64,000 nt of DNA from Desulfospira sp963664655 (GCA_963664655.2 OY761554.1:3596001-3660000), one strand, 5' to 3'; positions 52,105-60,580 are shown, numbered from the stretch's first letter. Notes: generated by a model from the letters alone, not told the origin. A program made the numbers and translations.

Positions 52105-53868
52105 ATGAAACATATCAACATGGTAATTGAAATATGCGGCAGCGCCGGGGAGGGGACCATATCGGCCGGTGAAATCCTAAGTCGTTTCATGAGCTCTCAG
52201 GGACTTGAAATCATGTCCTTTGATTCCTATCCGGCAGAGATCCGGGGGTTTGGAAAATGCGTGGCCCATACCCGGATTTCCACAAAACCCTTGTATTCGC
52301 CAGGCAAATATTCCGATGTGCTGATTTCTCTAAACGATTCCCACGCCATTTCCCAGCTGCCGGTGTTAAAGCCAAACGGTATTTTGATATACGACAGCCA
52401 GCCCCCCAGAGCCCATGAAGAAAATTTAAGCGTGCTGGGACAAAAGGCACCGGCCGTCACAGCCTACGGCATTCCTTTGGCAGAGCTTGCCCAGAAAGCG
52501 GCCGGAAACACCCGGGGCCGGAACATGGTGGCGTTAGGCGCCCTGGCCGCCCTGACCGGCATGGACCGGGACCGATTTACCCAGTCCATCAAAGACCGGT
52601 ATGCCAAGAAAAAACAAATTGTCATTGATTCCAATGTGAATTCCTTCCTGGAAGGGTTTGACTGGACCACAGAGAACGTTGATAAAGAAGACGGCCTTAC
52701 CCTGGAAGGGGTTGCCGCAAAGCCGTCCGGAGACAAACTGATCATTAACGGAAACCAGCTGACAGCTCAGGCCGCCCTGGATGCCAACCTTAAGTTTTAT
52801 GCGGGATACCCCATCACCCCGGCCACCAAGATCATGGAGATTCTAAGCAAGGAACTGCCCAAAGCGGGGGGGACCCTGCTCCAGACCGAAGATGAAATCT
52901 CGGCCATCGGGGCCGTGATCGGGGCCGGATTTGGCGGGGTCCGGGCCATGACCGCCACTTCGGGCCCGGGATTTGCCCTGATGACCGAATTTACAGGCCT
53001 TTCGGTCATGGCCGAAGTCCCGGCCGTCATTGTCAATTCCCAGCGGGGAGGGCCGTCCACCGGCATTCCCACCAAAACCGAGCAAAGCGATTTTAAAGCC
53101 GCCGTCATGGGCGGGACCGGGGACTGCCCCCGGGTGGTGCTGGCCCCCACGGACACAGCCTCATGCTATACGGCCACGGTCCTGGGGCTGTACCTGGCCG
53201 AAAAATATCAGACCCTGGTGGTGATCCTTTTGGATTTTTTTCTGTCCAATTCCATTAAAAATATTAATGTACCGGATAAACCCGGTGCCCGGATGCTCAA
53301 CGCCCATGTGGTCCCGGGACCTGCAGAACTCAACGGTTACAAGCGGTACCGGTTTACCGAAAACGGCATATCACCCAGAACCATTCCCGGCACCCCCGGG
53401 GGCATGTTTTTTGCCACAGGCCTGGAACATGATGAGAACGGCCGCCCCAATTACAGCGACACGGGGCATCTGGCCATGACCGAAAAGCGGTTTAAAAAGC
53501 ATCAGAGCATTCTTGATGAAGCCCCGGAACCCGATCAGATTGAACCGGAAAACGGCCGGGCCGACATCGGGGTGATTTCCTGGGGATCGTCGGCCGGGGC
53601 CGCCAAAGAAGCGGTGGCCGCGGCCCGGGATGAAGGGATCTCAGCCGCCTGTTTCAGCAGCCTGATGCTCTCGCCCTTTCCGGAACAGGCCATCAGGGAC
53701 TTCTCAGCCCAATGCCAGAAAATCCTGGTGCCGGAGCTGAACTATTCAGGACAGTTTGCGGCCTTTGTATCCGGGATCATCCACCGGCCTGTGGAACGGC
53801 TTAATTTTATTACGGGCAGACCCATGGCATCGGAAGATATTCTCGAAAAGATAAGGGAGATGAAATAA
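52105..53868 (+). CDS. 2-oxoacid:ferredoxin oxidoreductase, fused gamma-alpha subunit
   Basis: 587 aa. Residues 1-190 are the gamma domain (ICGSAGEGTISAGEIL, FDSYPAEIRGFGKCVAHTRI). From about 205 comes the alpha domain with FYAGYPITPATKIME, QTEDEISAIGAVIGAGFGG and TSGPGFALMTEFTGL. The C-terminal transketolase-like domain follows. This layout is that of KorA-type 2-oxoglutarate:ferredoxin oxidoreductases, although other 2-oxoacids cannot be excluded. The stop overlaps the beta-subunit start at 53868. It oxidatively decarboxylates the acid to an acyl-CoA and reduces ferredoxin. Confidence 0.9.
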   Translation: MKHINMVIEICGSAGEGTISAGEILSRFMSSQGLEIMSFDSYPAEIRGFGKCVAHTRISTKPLYSPGKYSDVLISLNDSHAISQLPVLKPNGILIYDSQPPRAHEENLSVLGQKAPAVTAYGIPLAELAQKAAGNTRGRNMVALGALAALTGMDRDRFTQSIKDRYAKKKQIVIDSNVNSFLEGFDWTTENVDKEDGLTLEGVAAKPSGDKLIINGNQLTAQAALDANLKFYAGYPITPATKIMEILSKELPKAGGTLLQTEDEISAIGAVIGAGFGGVRAMTATSGPGFALMTEFTGLSVMAEVPAVIVNSQRGGPSTGIPTKTEQSDFKAAVMGGTGDCPRVVLAPTDTASCYTATVLGLYLAEKYQTLVVILLDFFLSNSIKNINVPDKPGARMLNAHVVPGPAELNGYKRYRFTENGISPRTIPGTPGGMFFATGLEHDENGRPNYSDTGHLAMTEKRFKKHQSILDEAPEPDQIEPENGRADIGVISWGSSAGAAKEAVAAARDEGISAACFSSLMLSPFPEQAIRDFSAQCQKILVPELNYSGQFAAFVSGIIHRPVERLNFITGRPMASEDILEKIREMK

Positions 53869-54701
53869 TGCCGTTTTTAGACGAAAAACTTGATCAGGTC
53901 AGGGCCCGTGATTTCCTTCAGTTCAGGTCCGGGGATCTTCCCACCTGGTGTCCGGGGTGCGGGTATTTCGGCATCATGGACGCCTTTTACAAGGCCGTTA
54001 AGGAGCTGGGCCTCAAGCATGAAAACATCTGCATGGTCTCAGGCATCGGCTGTTCGGGCCGGACCCCGATATTTGCCAGTACTTACGGGTTCCATACCCT
54101 GCACGGCCGGTCCATTCCCGTGGCGTCGGGGCTGAAACTGTCCCGGGACGATCTGACGGTGTTTGCCGTGGCCGGGGACGGGGATGCTTTGGGGATCGGC
54201 GGCGGCCACCTGCCCCACATTGCCCGGAAAAATATTGATATCACTTTTCTGCTGTTTGACAACTCCATATACGGGCTGACCAAGGGGCAGTCTTCGGCCA
54301 CCACATCCTATGGCATGAAGACCAGCTCCCATCCAGGCGGCAACCCGGACACCCCCCTGAACCCCATTAAACTGGCCCTGGCTTACGGGGCATCGTTTGT
54401 GGCCAGGGCCTACGCCGGGGACCCGGAAACCACCAAAGAGATCATCAAGCAGGGCACCCTTCACACCGGGTTCAGCTTTATCCAGATCCTGACCCCCTGT
54501 GTGACATTTGACAAAACCAACCGGACCTGGAACGCCCTTAAGGAAAATGTGTACGGATTGACCTTTCCAGCCAGGGAAAGAAACATGGAGGCCGCCATGC
54601 GCGCGGCGGAGTATGAGCCTTATGCCGTGGGCGTGTTTTATCAGGATTCGGACCGGCCCGGGTACCGGGAGGTGCTTGAAAGGATGAAGGCTGAAGGATG
54701 A
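53868..54701 (+). CDS. 2-oxoacid:ferredoxin oxidoreductase beta subunit
   Basis: 277 aa. Cluster-ligand start WCPGCGYFGI, SGIGCSGRTP, then the TPP/Mg site AGDGDALGIGGGHLPH with FDNSIYGLTKGQ. Typical KorB size. The C-terminal residues RMKAEG and the TGA stop are encoded by the first units of the AGGATGA heptad array (54681-54750), so the array has defined the end of the protein. Pairs with the fused gamma-alpha subunit upstream. Confidence 0.93.
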   Translation: MPFLDEKLDQVRARDFLQFRSGDLPTWCPGCGYFGIMDAFYKAVKELGLKHENICMVSGIGCSGRTPIFASTYGFHTLHGRSIPVASGLKLSRDDLTVFAVAGDGDALGIGGGHLPHIARKNIDITFLLFDNSIYGLTKGQSSATTSYGMKTSSHPGGNPDTPLNPIKLALAYGASFVARAYAGDPETTKEIIKQGTLHTGFSFIQILTPCVTFDKTNRTWNALKENVYGLTFPARERNMEAAMRAAEYEPYAVGVFYQDSDRPGYREVLERMKAEG

Positions 54702-54750
54702 AGGATGAAGGATGAAGGATGAAGGATGAAGGATGAAGGATGAAGGATGA
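54681..54750. repeat. Heptad tandem array (AGGATGA x10)
   Basis: Ten consecutive 7-bp units, nine of them AGGATGA and the second AGGCTGA. It overlaps the last codons of the beta subunit. Each unit contains TGA, which gives stops in every frame. Same unit, inverted, as 47730-47757. Confidence 0.9.
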
Positions 54751-54768
54751 AATTGTGAGGGATATGAT

Positions 54769-55215
54769 ATGAGCGAGAATCAGTTGATTGTCCGGTGCGC
54801 GGCCTGCGGAACCAAGAACCGGGTCCCGGAAATCAGAATTGCCCAGCAGCCCAAGTGCGGGAAGTGCGGGGAACTGCTGCGGGTTGAGATTTTTAACAAG
54901 CCGGTGAATGTGACCGATGCCGCCTTTGAACGGGAGGTGATCCGGTCGGCCATCCCTGTGCTGGTGGACTGCTGGGCCCCCTGGTGCGGGCCATGCCGGG
55001 CCGTGGCCCCCATTCTGGATGACCTGGCCGCCGCTTACCGGGGACGGCTTAAGATTGCCAAGGTCAATGTGGACGAAAACCCCATGACCAGCTCCCGGTA
55101 CGGCATTCAGAGCATTCCCACCATGCTCTTTGTCAAAAACGGCCAGGTCATGGACCAGGTCACCGGGGCCCTGCCCAAAGAAGCATTGGAAAGCCGGATT
55201 GCCGCATTCCTTTAA
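54769..55215 (+). CDS. trxC: Thioredoxin 2 (TrxC-type)
   Basis: 148 aa. An N-terminal zinc ribbon (CAACG...CGKCG) precedes a thioredoxin fold with active site WCGPC (WAPWCGPCRAV) and cis-proline SIPTMLFVKNG. It reduces protein disulfides in the cytoplasm; the zinc ribbon is the mark of TrxC. Its stop is CTT-TAA-A, and the +1 frame continues without a stop into a proline-rich linker and the phosphotransferase domain described next. Confidence 0.93.
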   Translation: MSENQLIVRCAACGTKNRVPEIRIAQQPKCGKCGELLRVEIFNKPVNVTDAAFEREVIRSAIPVLVDCWAPWCGPCRAVAPILDDLAAAYRGRLKIAKVNVDENPMTSSRYGIQSIPTMLFVKNGQVMDQVTGALPKEALESRIAAFL

Positions 55216-56230
55216 ACCGCCACCCCCGGAACCGGCCCCCCCGGAACCGGCATCATCTGAACTGGCCGTACCGGAGCTGAACCGGCCGGATTTCAGAGAT
55301 TTTCTTGAAAAAAACTGGGGAATCCGGTTCAAGACCCTCCGGTCGGAGTTCTGCATCCAGGGCAGCCCCCAGCGGACCCTTGCCCGGGCCGTGATCGAGG
55401 ATAAGGACGGCACTCTGTTGTTGCTGGAAAAGTGTGAAAAAATCAAGGTCGGCCACCGCCGGAATGTGGCCCGTGCCCTGGCGTTTCTTGACGGCAACGG
55501 GCTTGACCGGATCCTTCCCCCCATTAAAACCTTAACCCGGGAGGTGCTGCCGTTCTGGGGGGACGGCGGCTGGCAGCTCACCCGGTTTGTCCCGGGAACC
55601 GGGCTTGACCGGCCCGGATATCTGGCATCAGCCCCCATGGGCGCAAATCTTGCCGGTTTTCTGATCCGGATGCACAAGGCCTCAGCGGGCATTGAGGCCC
55701 TGATTCCGGCATCTGTATTCTCCATTAAATCGTATATCCAGACCCTCATGGACCGGATGAAAATCCATCATCCCAAAATCCACGGGCAATATCTTCCCTT
55801 TGTCCGCTTCCTTGACCACAAGTTTATGAAGGCCCATGACCGGATTCCCCCTGCCTTTTGCCATGGGGATTTTCATCCCCTGAACGTGATCTTTCACCAT
55901 GAGGACATCCTGGCCGTCATTGACTGGGAATTTACCGGGTTTAAGCCCGAAATTTTTGATGCCGCCAACCTGGTGGGCTGCGCCGGCATAGAAGACCCGG
56001 AAGGCCTTGGCATGCCCATGGTCATGGCCTTTATCCGAGGCTTAAGACAGTCCGGGATTATCAGCCCTGAAGGGTGGGACCTGTTCCCGGAATATGTGCT
56101 GGCCCTGCGCTTTGCCTGGCTGTCCGAATGGCTGCGCCACAATGACACCGTTATGCTGGAACTTGAAGCGGCGTTCATGGACATCCTGATGACCCGTATG
56201 GATGAGCTGCGGCGGATCTGGGAGCGCTGA
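55211..56230 (+). CDS. APH/choline-kinase-like phosphotransferase domain, no clear own start
   Basis: The coding character in this frame begins where trxC ends. A linker KPPPPEPAPPEPASSE is followed by an aminoglycoside-phosphotransferase-like fold with catalytic loop FCHGDFHPLNVIF and metal-binding VIDWEFTGFKPE. No ATG, GTG or TTG lies between 55211 and the domain. The only upstream start in frame is TTG 55130, inside trxC, where the frame gives an unconvincing Trp/Arg/Pro-rich translation. Either it is fused to TrxC by a +1 frameshift at CTT-TAA, or it uses an unusual start, or a base has been lost. Substrate unknown. Confidence 0.75.
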   Translation, partial: FKPPPPEPAPPEPASSELAVPELNRPDFRDFLEKNWGIRFKTLRSEFCIQGSPQRTLARAVIEDKDGTLLLLEKCEKIKVGHRRNVARALAFLDGNGLDRILPPIKTLTREVLPFWGDGGWQLTRFVPGTGLDRPGYLASAPMGANLAGFLIRMHKASAGIEALIPASVFSIKSYIQTLMDRMKIHHPKIHGQYLPFVRFLDHKFMKAHDRIPPAFCHGDFHPLNVIFHHEDILAVIDWEFTGFKPEIFDAANLVGCAGIEDPEGLGMPMVMAFIRGLRQSGIISPEGWDLFPEYVLALRFAWLSEWLRHNDTVMLELEAAFMDILMTRMDELRRIWER

Positions 56231-56335
56231 AAGAAGGCAGACCGGAAAAAGGGAGACCGGAGACCGGAAGCGTAAACCTGAAGGATCTGCAAATCCGGTT
56301 TCCGGTCTCCTGTTTTCAGTTTCCCGTCTCCGGCC
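56227..56335. repeat. Facing heptad arrays (GACCGGA / TCCGGTC type)
   Basis: Left: CTGAAAG, AAGGCAG, ACCGGAA, AAAGGGA, GACCGGA, GACCGGA (56227-56268). Right: TCCGGTT, TCCGGTC, TCCTGTT, TTCAGTT, TCCCGTC, TCCGGCC (56294-56335), inverted. It contains the stop of the phosphotransferase gene. Confidence 0.7.
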
Positions 56336-56361
56336 TTGCTGTAAATAACCATTTCCTTTTG

Positions 56362-57195
56362 ATGGAAGTTCCATTAAGGTATATGGATTGTCAAGCGGAG
56401 GACATTTTGGAAAAACTGGTTTTCGGGCTGCACGTCAACAGCCATATCAATATTGACGTTATCAAAAAATCGCTGCTGTTTGAAATGGTCAAAGAAGACC
56501 CTACCGAACTGTTTTATAAAACGGAAGCCGGCGGTTATATCTTTGTTGCCAACTATGGCAGTGTTGTTTTTGTGGATGTGGACCAGGGGGAGCAGACCCT
56601 GATTCTGCGGTCCATTCGCGATCTGCTTGAGATTGAGTACACCTCAGACTTTGAAAGTGAAAAATACACCATTGAAATCGACAGCAAAAAACAGCGCCGG
56701 GTCCTTTTCAACAAAGTCATCCTGACCTCATACGAGGCAGATAAAATCTATACGGTGATGTTCTCCATTGCCCAGTCCATTGCCCTGGATTATTACAGCT
56801 CACAGTCTGAGCAGCTCCTCGAAGAAACAAGGGTTTACACCAGCCAGCTGGAAACAAACGGGCGGGTTGATCTCAAAGGCCGGCAACTGATCCGGTATAT
56901 CGGAAAAGCCTTGAACATCAAGAATCAGATTGCCCGGAACCTCTATATTTTTGATACCCCGGAACTCATGTGGGAAGAACAAAGCTTAAACCAGCTGCAT
57001 TCGGCCTTGACCCGGGAACTTGATATCACCCTGCGCTACCGGTATACACTGGAAAATCTAAACATTGTCCAGGAGAATCTTGAACTTTTTAAGGACCTTT
57101 CACAGCACAGCCACAATGCGCAGCTGGAGTGGATCATTATTATTTTGATTCTTATTGAGGTGGTTGATCTTTTTGTCACCAAACTGATCCACTAA
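56362..57195 (+). CDS. DUF155 / RMD1-YagE family protein
   Basis: About 277 aa from ATG 56362; ATG 56383 and TTG 56407 are in frame, and the TTG has the best SD (GGAGG five bases upstream), so the true start may be 56407. The family features are GGYIFVANYGSVVFVDVD, the helical SIALDYYSSQSEQLLEE region and a C-terminal membrane helix (WIIIILILIEVVDLFV) after NLELFKDLSQHSHNAQLE. Proteins of this family are membrane-tethered by the C-terminus and of unclear function in bacteria; in fungi relatives act in mitochondria. Confidence 0.75.
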   Translation: MEVPLRYMDCQAEDILEKLVFGLHVNSHINIDVIKKSLLFEMVKEDPTELFYKTEAGGYIFVANYGSVVFVDVDQGEQTLILRSIRDLLEIEYTSDFESEKYTIEIDSKKQRRVLFNKVILTSYEADKIYTVMFSIAQSIALDYYSSQSEQLLEETRVYTSQLETNGRVDLKGRQLIRYIGKALNIKNQIARNLYIFDTPELMWEEQSLNQLHSALTRELDITLRYRYTLENLNIVQENLELFKDLSQHSHNAQLEWIIIILILIEVVDLFVTKLIH

Positions 57196-57257
57196 GGGTG
57201 CCCGGGCCTTCAATGCCCCCCGCCAGTTAAGCCGGAAAACCGGATCACATATGGCTT

Positions 57258-57794
57258 TTAAGCCTCCACGCCACAGATCAGCGGCATCTTTCCGGCATCA
57301 TGGACATCAGGTGCCGGCCGGAAATCCCGGGGGCCCCGGATTTCTGCGTAAAGAAGATCAAGCCATTGCTTTGCCTTAACCCCGGGCATGCCCATCCGCT
57401 CCAGGACAACCGGCCACTCCCGGTGCTTTGAAATCGGGCAGTGGGGATCAATTCCCAGGATGCAATGTTCTATAAATATATAGGGATACAGCCTGCAAAT
57501 CAGCGGCCGCCGGTCGGGCGGAAGGATGCACCCGGTATCCGAAGCCAGGCAGCACTTTTTTTCAACGGTCCGTTTTAATACCCGAACCTGGTTGCCGGAC
57601 GACAGGATCAGGGGTATCCATGACGGATCATATTCCGGTTCGATATCGGTCAGGACCGGGGGTTCAAAGGTAAAGAAATCACAATTTTTTATGAAATCGG
57701 CAATGCGGCAAACATCCCCGGGGGTCAGAAAAATCTGATATCCGCTGCAGCACGACGTGCCACGGCCGGCGCAGGCGGCACAGGGGGTGTCCAT
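57258..57794 (-). CDS. YkgJ-type cysteine-cluster protein
   Basis: 178 aa from ATG 57794; starts at 57896 or 58004 are possible but add unconserved sequence. The conserved cysteines occur as CAACAGRGTSCCSGYQIFLTPGD in pieces, KKCCLASDTGC, RPLICRLYPY and DPHCP, the pattern of the CxxCxxxCC (YkgJ) family, which is thought to bind zinc or an iron-sulfur centre. Function unknown. Transcribed towards the DUF155 gene. Confidence 0.75.
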   Translation of the reverse strand: MDTPCAACAGRGTSCCSGYQIFLTPGDVCRIADFIKNCDFFTFEPPVLTDIEPEYDPSWIPLILSSGNQVRVLKRTVEKKCCLASDTGCILPPDRRPLICRLYPYIFIEHCILGIDPHCPISKHREWPVVLERMGMPGVKAKQWLDLLYAEIRGPRDFRPAPDVHDAGKMPLICGVEA

Positions 57795-58443
57795 GGGGTT
57801 GCTCAGGGGTTGGTTTGAATGGATGGCGGGGGGGATGCCCTGGGTTAGAATGCATGGCTTCCGATCCGTTTTTACAGCATGGGTGCATATTGGCATGGTT
57901 GAATTTTTTTCTATCGAAATGTCTGTTGATCCGGGTTTGGATTTTTTCGGTCTTGTTTCATTCTGCTTGAGTACATATGTTACCGGACCTGGTTCGGCGT
58001 TCAATTCCCGAAACCTGTCCTGCCCCCCTTAAGCAATTTGGATGCCACCCTGTTAAGGGGCCGTCATTAATGCGGCCCGCGGCCCGGACAGGAAGGTTCC
58101 ATGGAAAATATCCGGGACAGAACCGGACATGACATGTCCGGTTCTGTATGCCGGGGACATCCCGGGTCCGGTTTCCCATGTGTCGGGGTCAGGCCCCGTC
58201 TCTTTTATGGCCTTTGGCCGCCAGACCTTAAATTTGGCGGGCTCGGCTGTTTTGTTGAATGCCGCCCGTCCAGTCCGGCCGGATAAAAACTCAGGGAATA
58301 TTTTTATTTTTTTCAAACCCCCGGCATGGTTCTGGCTTTATGGTTTTGCAAAGTGGGATGAACACGGTCAATGGCAACCCGTGAAATGCAGTGAAAACCA
58401 TGGAAACGCGCACCCGTTAAAATGAATCCAGCAAGGAGGCATT
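57795..58443. other. Gene-poor region with strong hairpins
   Basis: Contains the palindrome at 58117-58147, a CCGGG/CCCGG hairpin just after it, and GGGG-TCAGG-CCCC at 58185-58197 followed by a short T-run. Open frames here lack SDs and coding character. The end carries the SD of the small gene at 58444. Confidence 0.5.
58117..58147. promoter_or_regulatory. Perfect 14-bp palindrome (possible operator or RNA hairpin)
   Basis: ACAGAACCGGACAT, loop GAC, then its exact complement (58134-58147). No T-run follows, so it is not a typical terminator. It lies upstream of the small basic protein gene; an operator is possible. Confidence 0.5.
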
Positions 58444-58593
58444 ATGGTCGAAAAAGGGAATAAAAAGAGAAGCAGGCGTGAAAACCTGAAAGTTGGGCAA
58501 TTAAGCCTGAAAGAAAAGCGCAAAAAGAAAAAAGATAAAAAACTGGCGGGCAATGTCCTCCAGAAAATAAAAAATGCAGGGACTGAAAATTAG
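58444..58593 (+). CDS. Small lysine-rich basic protein (49 aa)
   Basis: ATG at 58444 with an excellent SD (AAGGAGG, five bases away), stop TAG at 58591. The 49-residue product begins MVEKGNKKRSRREN and contains a KEKRKKKKDKK block, so it is strongly basic; it may bind nucleic acid or be a ribosome-associated or regulatory peptide. No family recognised. A strong rho-independent terminator follows at 58636, which together with the SD argues for a real transcription unit. Confidence 0.6.
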   Translation: MVEKGNKKRSRRENLKVGQLSLKEKRKKKKDKKLAGNVLQKIKNAGTEN

Positions 58594-59032
58594 GACGGTC
58601 CTGCTTCCTCCCATTGGAGGATCACCGATATTTTAATTGGCCGGCCGGCTGTGTTTCAGCCGGCCGGCCAATCCGTTTTCTTCCCTCATGCCAGGGCAAT
58701 CTTACGTAAAAATTAAGTCAAATCCCCCAATAAAATTTATTCCAGGCGTTCAAAAACAGACACAATATATGGTGTCCTGATATGGTGTCCTGGGGATTTC
58801 GAAAAAAGTGTTCATTCATATCATTATTGTGGGCTTTTTAGGAATTACGATTTTAAAATCTTTCCGATAAACATCTTTCTAACCAAACCTTAAAAAAACA
58901 ATCACCTAAATCATATTTGATAAAGAGTTTTAAGTTCAACAAATTAATTATGTTCGGTTTTAAGGTTTCGGGTGATCCTTAACTTTCTTTATTTGCAAAA
59001 CGCCCAATAATTTCTATTTTGGGAGAGAGAAT
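58594..59032. other. AT-rich upstream region of the surface-protein gene
   Basis: After the terminator it holds a tandem pair of ATATGGTGTCCTG (58768-58793), then AT-rich DNA with two interleaved inverted pairs: AAACCTTAAAA (58885) with TTTTAAGGTTT (58958), and ATCACC (58901) with GGTGAT (58971). An SD GGGAGAGAG precedes the ATG at 59033. No small gene was seen. Confidence 0.5.
58636..58684 (+). terminator. Rho-independent terminator after the small basic protein gene
   Basis: ATTGGCCGGCCGGCT and its exact complement form a 15-bp stem with a 7-nt loop (58636-58672), followed by CCGTTTTCTT. Almost the only strong classical terminator in the window. Confidence 0.8.
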
Positions 59033-60580
59033 ATGTCAAAAATATTCTATGTTACCCTGATCGGATGCCTCTTATTTTCTATCAAATCTATGAGTTGGGC
59101 AGAAACCGCCCAGTTTGGTTACGATGATCTCAACCAGGTTACGTCCGTCACCTATGAAGACGGCAGCACCATATCCTTTTCGTACGATAATACTGGTAAC
59201 CGCAGCGTCTACGGTGTTACACCGGCAACAGATACTGACGGTGACGGCATCAGTGATTACCTGGAAAATTTGTCCGGAACAGACCCAGACAATGCTGATT
59301 CTGATGGGGACGGTCTGTTAGACGGTGAAGAGGACACAAACCGGAATGGTTGGAAAGATGCCGGAGAAACGACAGGATTAAATCCTGATACGGATTCTGA
59401 CGGCATGACCGACGGATGGGAGGTTGCGTATTCGCTTGATCCCCTGTCGAATGATAGCGGTTTGGACCCGGATGAAGATGGATTCACCAACCTGGAAGAG
59501 TATACGGCAGGTTCCGATCCCGTGGATTCTGAATCAATCCCATCATCTGCCACTCCTGTTCCGGCTGTTTCTCCCTTTGGTCTGGTCATTACTCTGCTGA
59601 TTCTGGCTTTACTGGGAGTGAAGATATCAGCAAGAACAAAAAAATCCTTTCTGTTGATTCCCTTTATCCTGGCAATGTTTTTTCATGGCCCCGGGGGTGT
59701 TGCAAATGCATTTGGGCAAACCGATTCCCTTCCCGGCTTCAGGCAGGAAAATGCAGAGCCCATAAGCCCTGAAGAATCTCATAGAATTCTTTGCGCCTCA
59801 GCAGCATCTGTTCAGGTCTCAGCCCAGGACATTGTTGCCCTGGATACTGCCACAACTGCCACAGATGCAATACAGGCCATGGCCAGGTCCCTTAAAAATG
59901 ATGTGGACCTGATATACGAATATGTACACGACAAAATCATCTATACCCCGGTCTGGGGGTCTGTCAAGGGCGCAGAAGCCACATTGGCTGACGGTTCAGG
60001 CAACAGCTTTGATCAATCCGCCCTGATGATCGCCCTGTTGCGGGCCGCAGGTTACACGGCCAATTACAAGTTCGGAACCCTGAGGCTTACCTGGGATGAA
60101 GTCAAAGACTGGATTGGGATAAGCACGGTTGACGGACTTAATATGCTTTCCAACGGTGGTATTCCTTTAACGAAATACATATATTCAGGCGGAAGTTTTG
60201 CCTTTGCCGATATCGGCCATGTATGGGTGGAGGTCGAAATTGACGGAACGTCCTATGTATTTGACCCTTCCTACAAAACCCATACCGTAACAGAGCCGAT
60301 AGATTTATCCACGGCCATGGGATATGACCGTACCGCTTTTTTGACCAGCGCAAAAAGTGGTGCGGTTGAAGGAACAAATTATATACAAAATGTCAATAAA
60401 ACCAACATTGCAAGCAATCTAACCACCTTTGCCGACAATTTATACCAGGAAATCAAAACCACCCGCCCGGGTGCGACACTTGAAGAAATCACAGGCGGGT
60501 TGGTCATAATCCCGACAGATGGGATTATGCGCCAGACCACACTTGCCTATGATAATGACGAAACCTATGACCACAAATAA
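59033..60580 (+). pseudogene. Large surface protein, 5' part, interrupted by insertion sequence
   Basis: 515 codons, of which the last few (after GACGAAAC, 60557-60564) and the TAA come from the inserted element. Order: signal peptide; one RHS/YD-type repeat (YDDLNQVTSVTYEDG); calcium-binding DxDxDG repeats (DTDGDGISD, DSDGDGLLDG, DTDSDGMTDG); a VPAVSPFGL motif plus hydrophobic helix and basic residues (about 178-203) like an IPTL-type sorting signal; a second signal-peptide-like segment (about 204-226); and a transglutaminase-like domain (about 265-450) with Ser in place of the catalytic Cys (GNSFDQSALMIALLRAAG) but with HVWVEVEIDG and FDPSYK kept. The frame resumes exactly after the element at 63321. 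Confidence 0.85.

Noticed and set aside
50897..54750. CRISPR array
   Set aside because: Repeats are contiguous 7-bp units without spacers, and no cas genes are present.
54538..55749. 403-codon minus-strand open frame across the Kor beta, trxC and phosphotransferase genes
   Set aside because: It crosses three genes and a heptad array whose translation yields a repetitive FILHPSS run; clearly non-coding.
58129..58425. 98-codon open frame upstream of the small basic protein
   Set aside because: No SD, begins inside a perfect palindrome, and composition is not protein-like.
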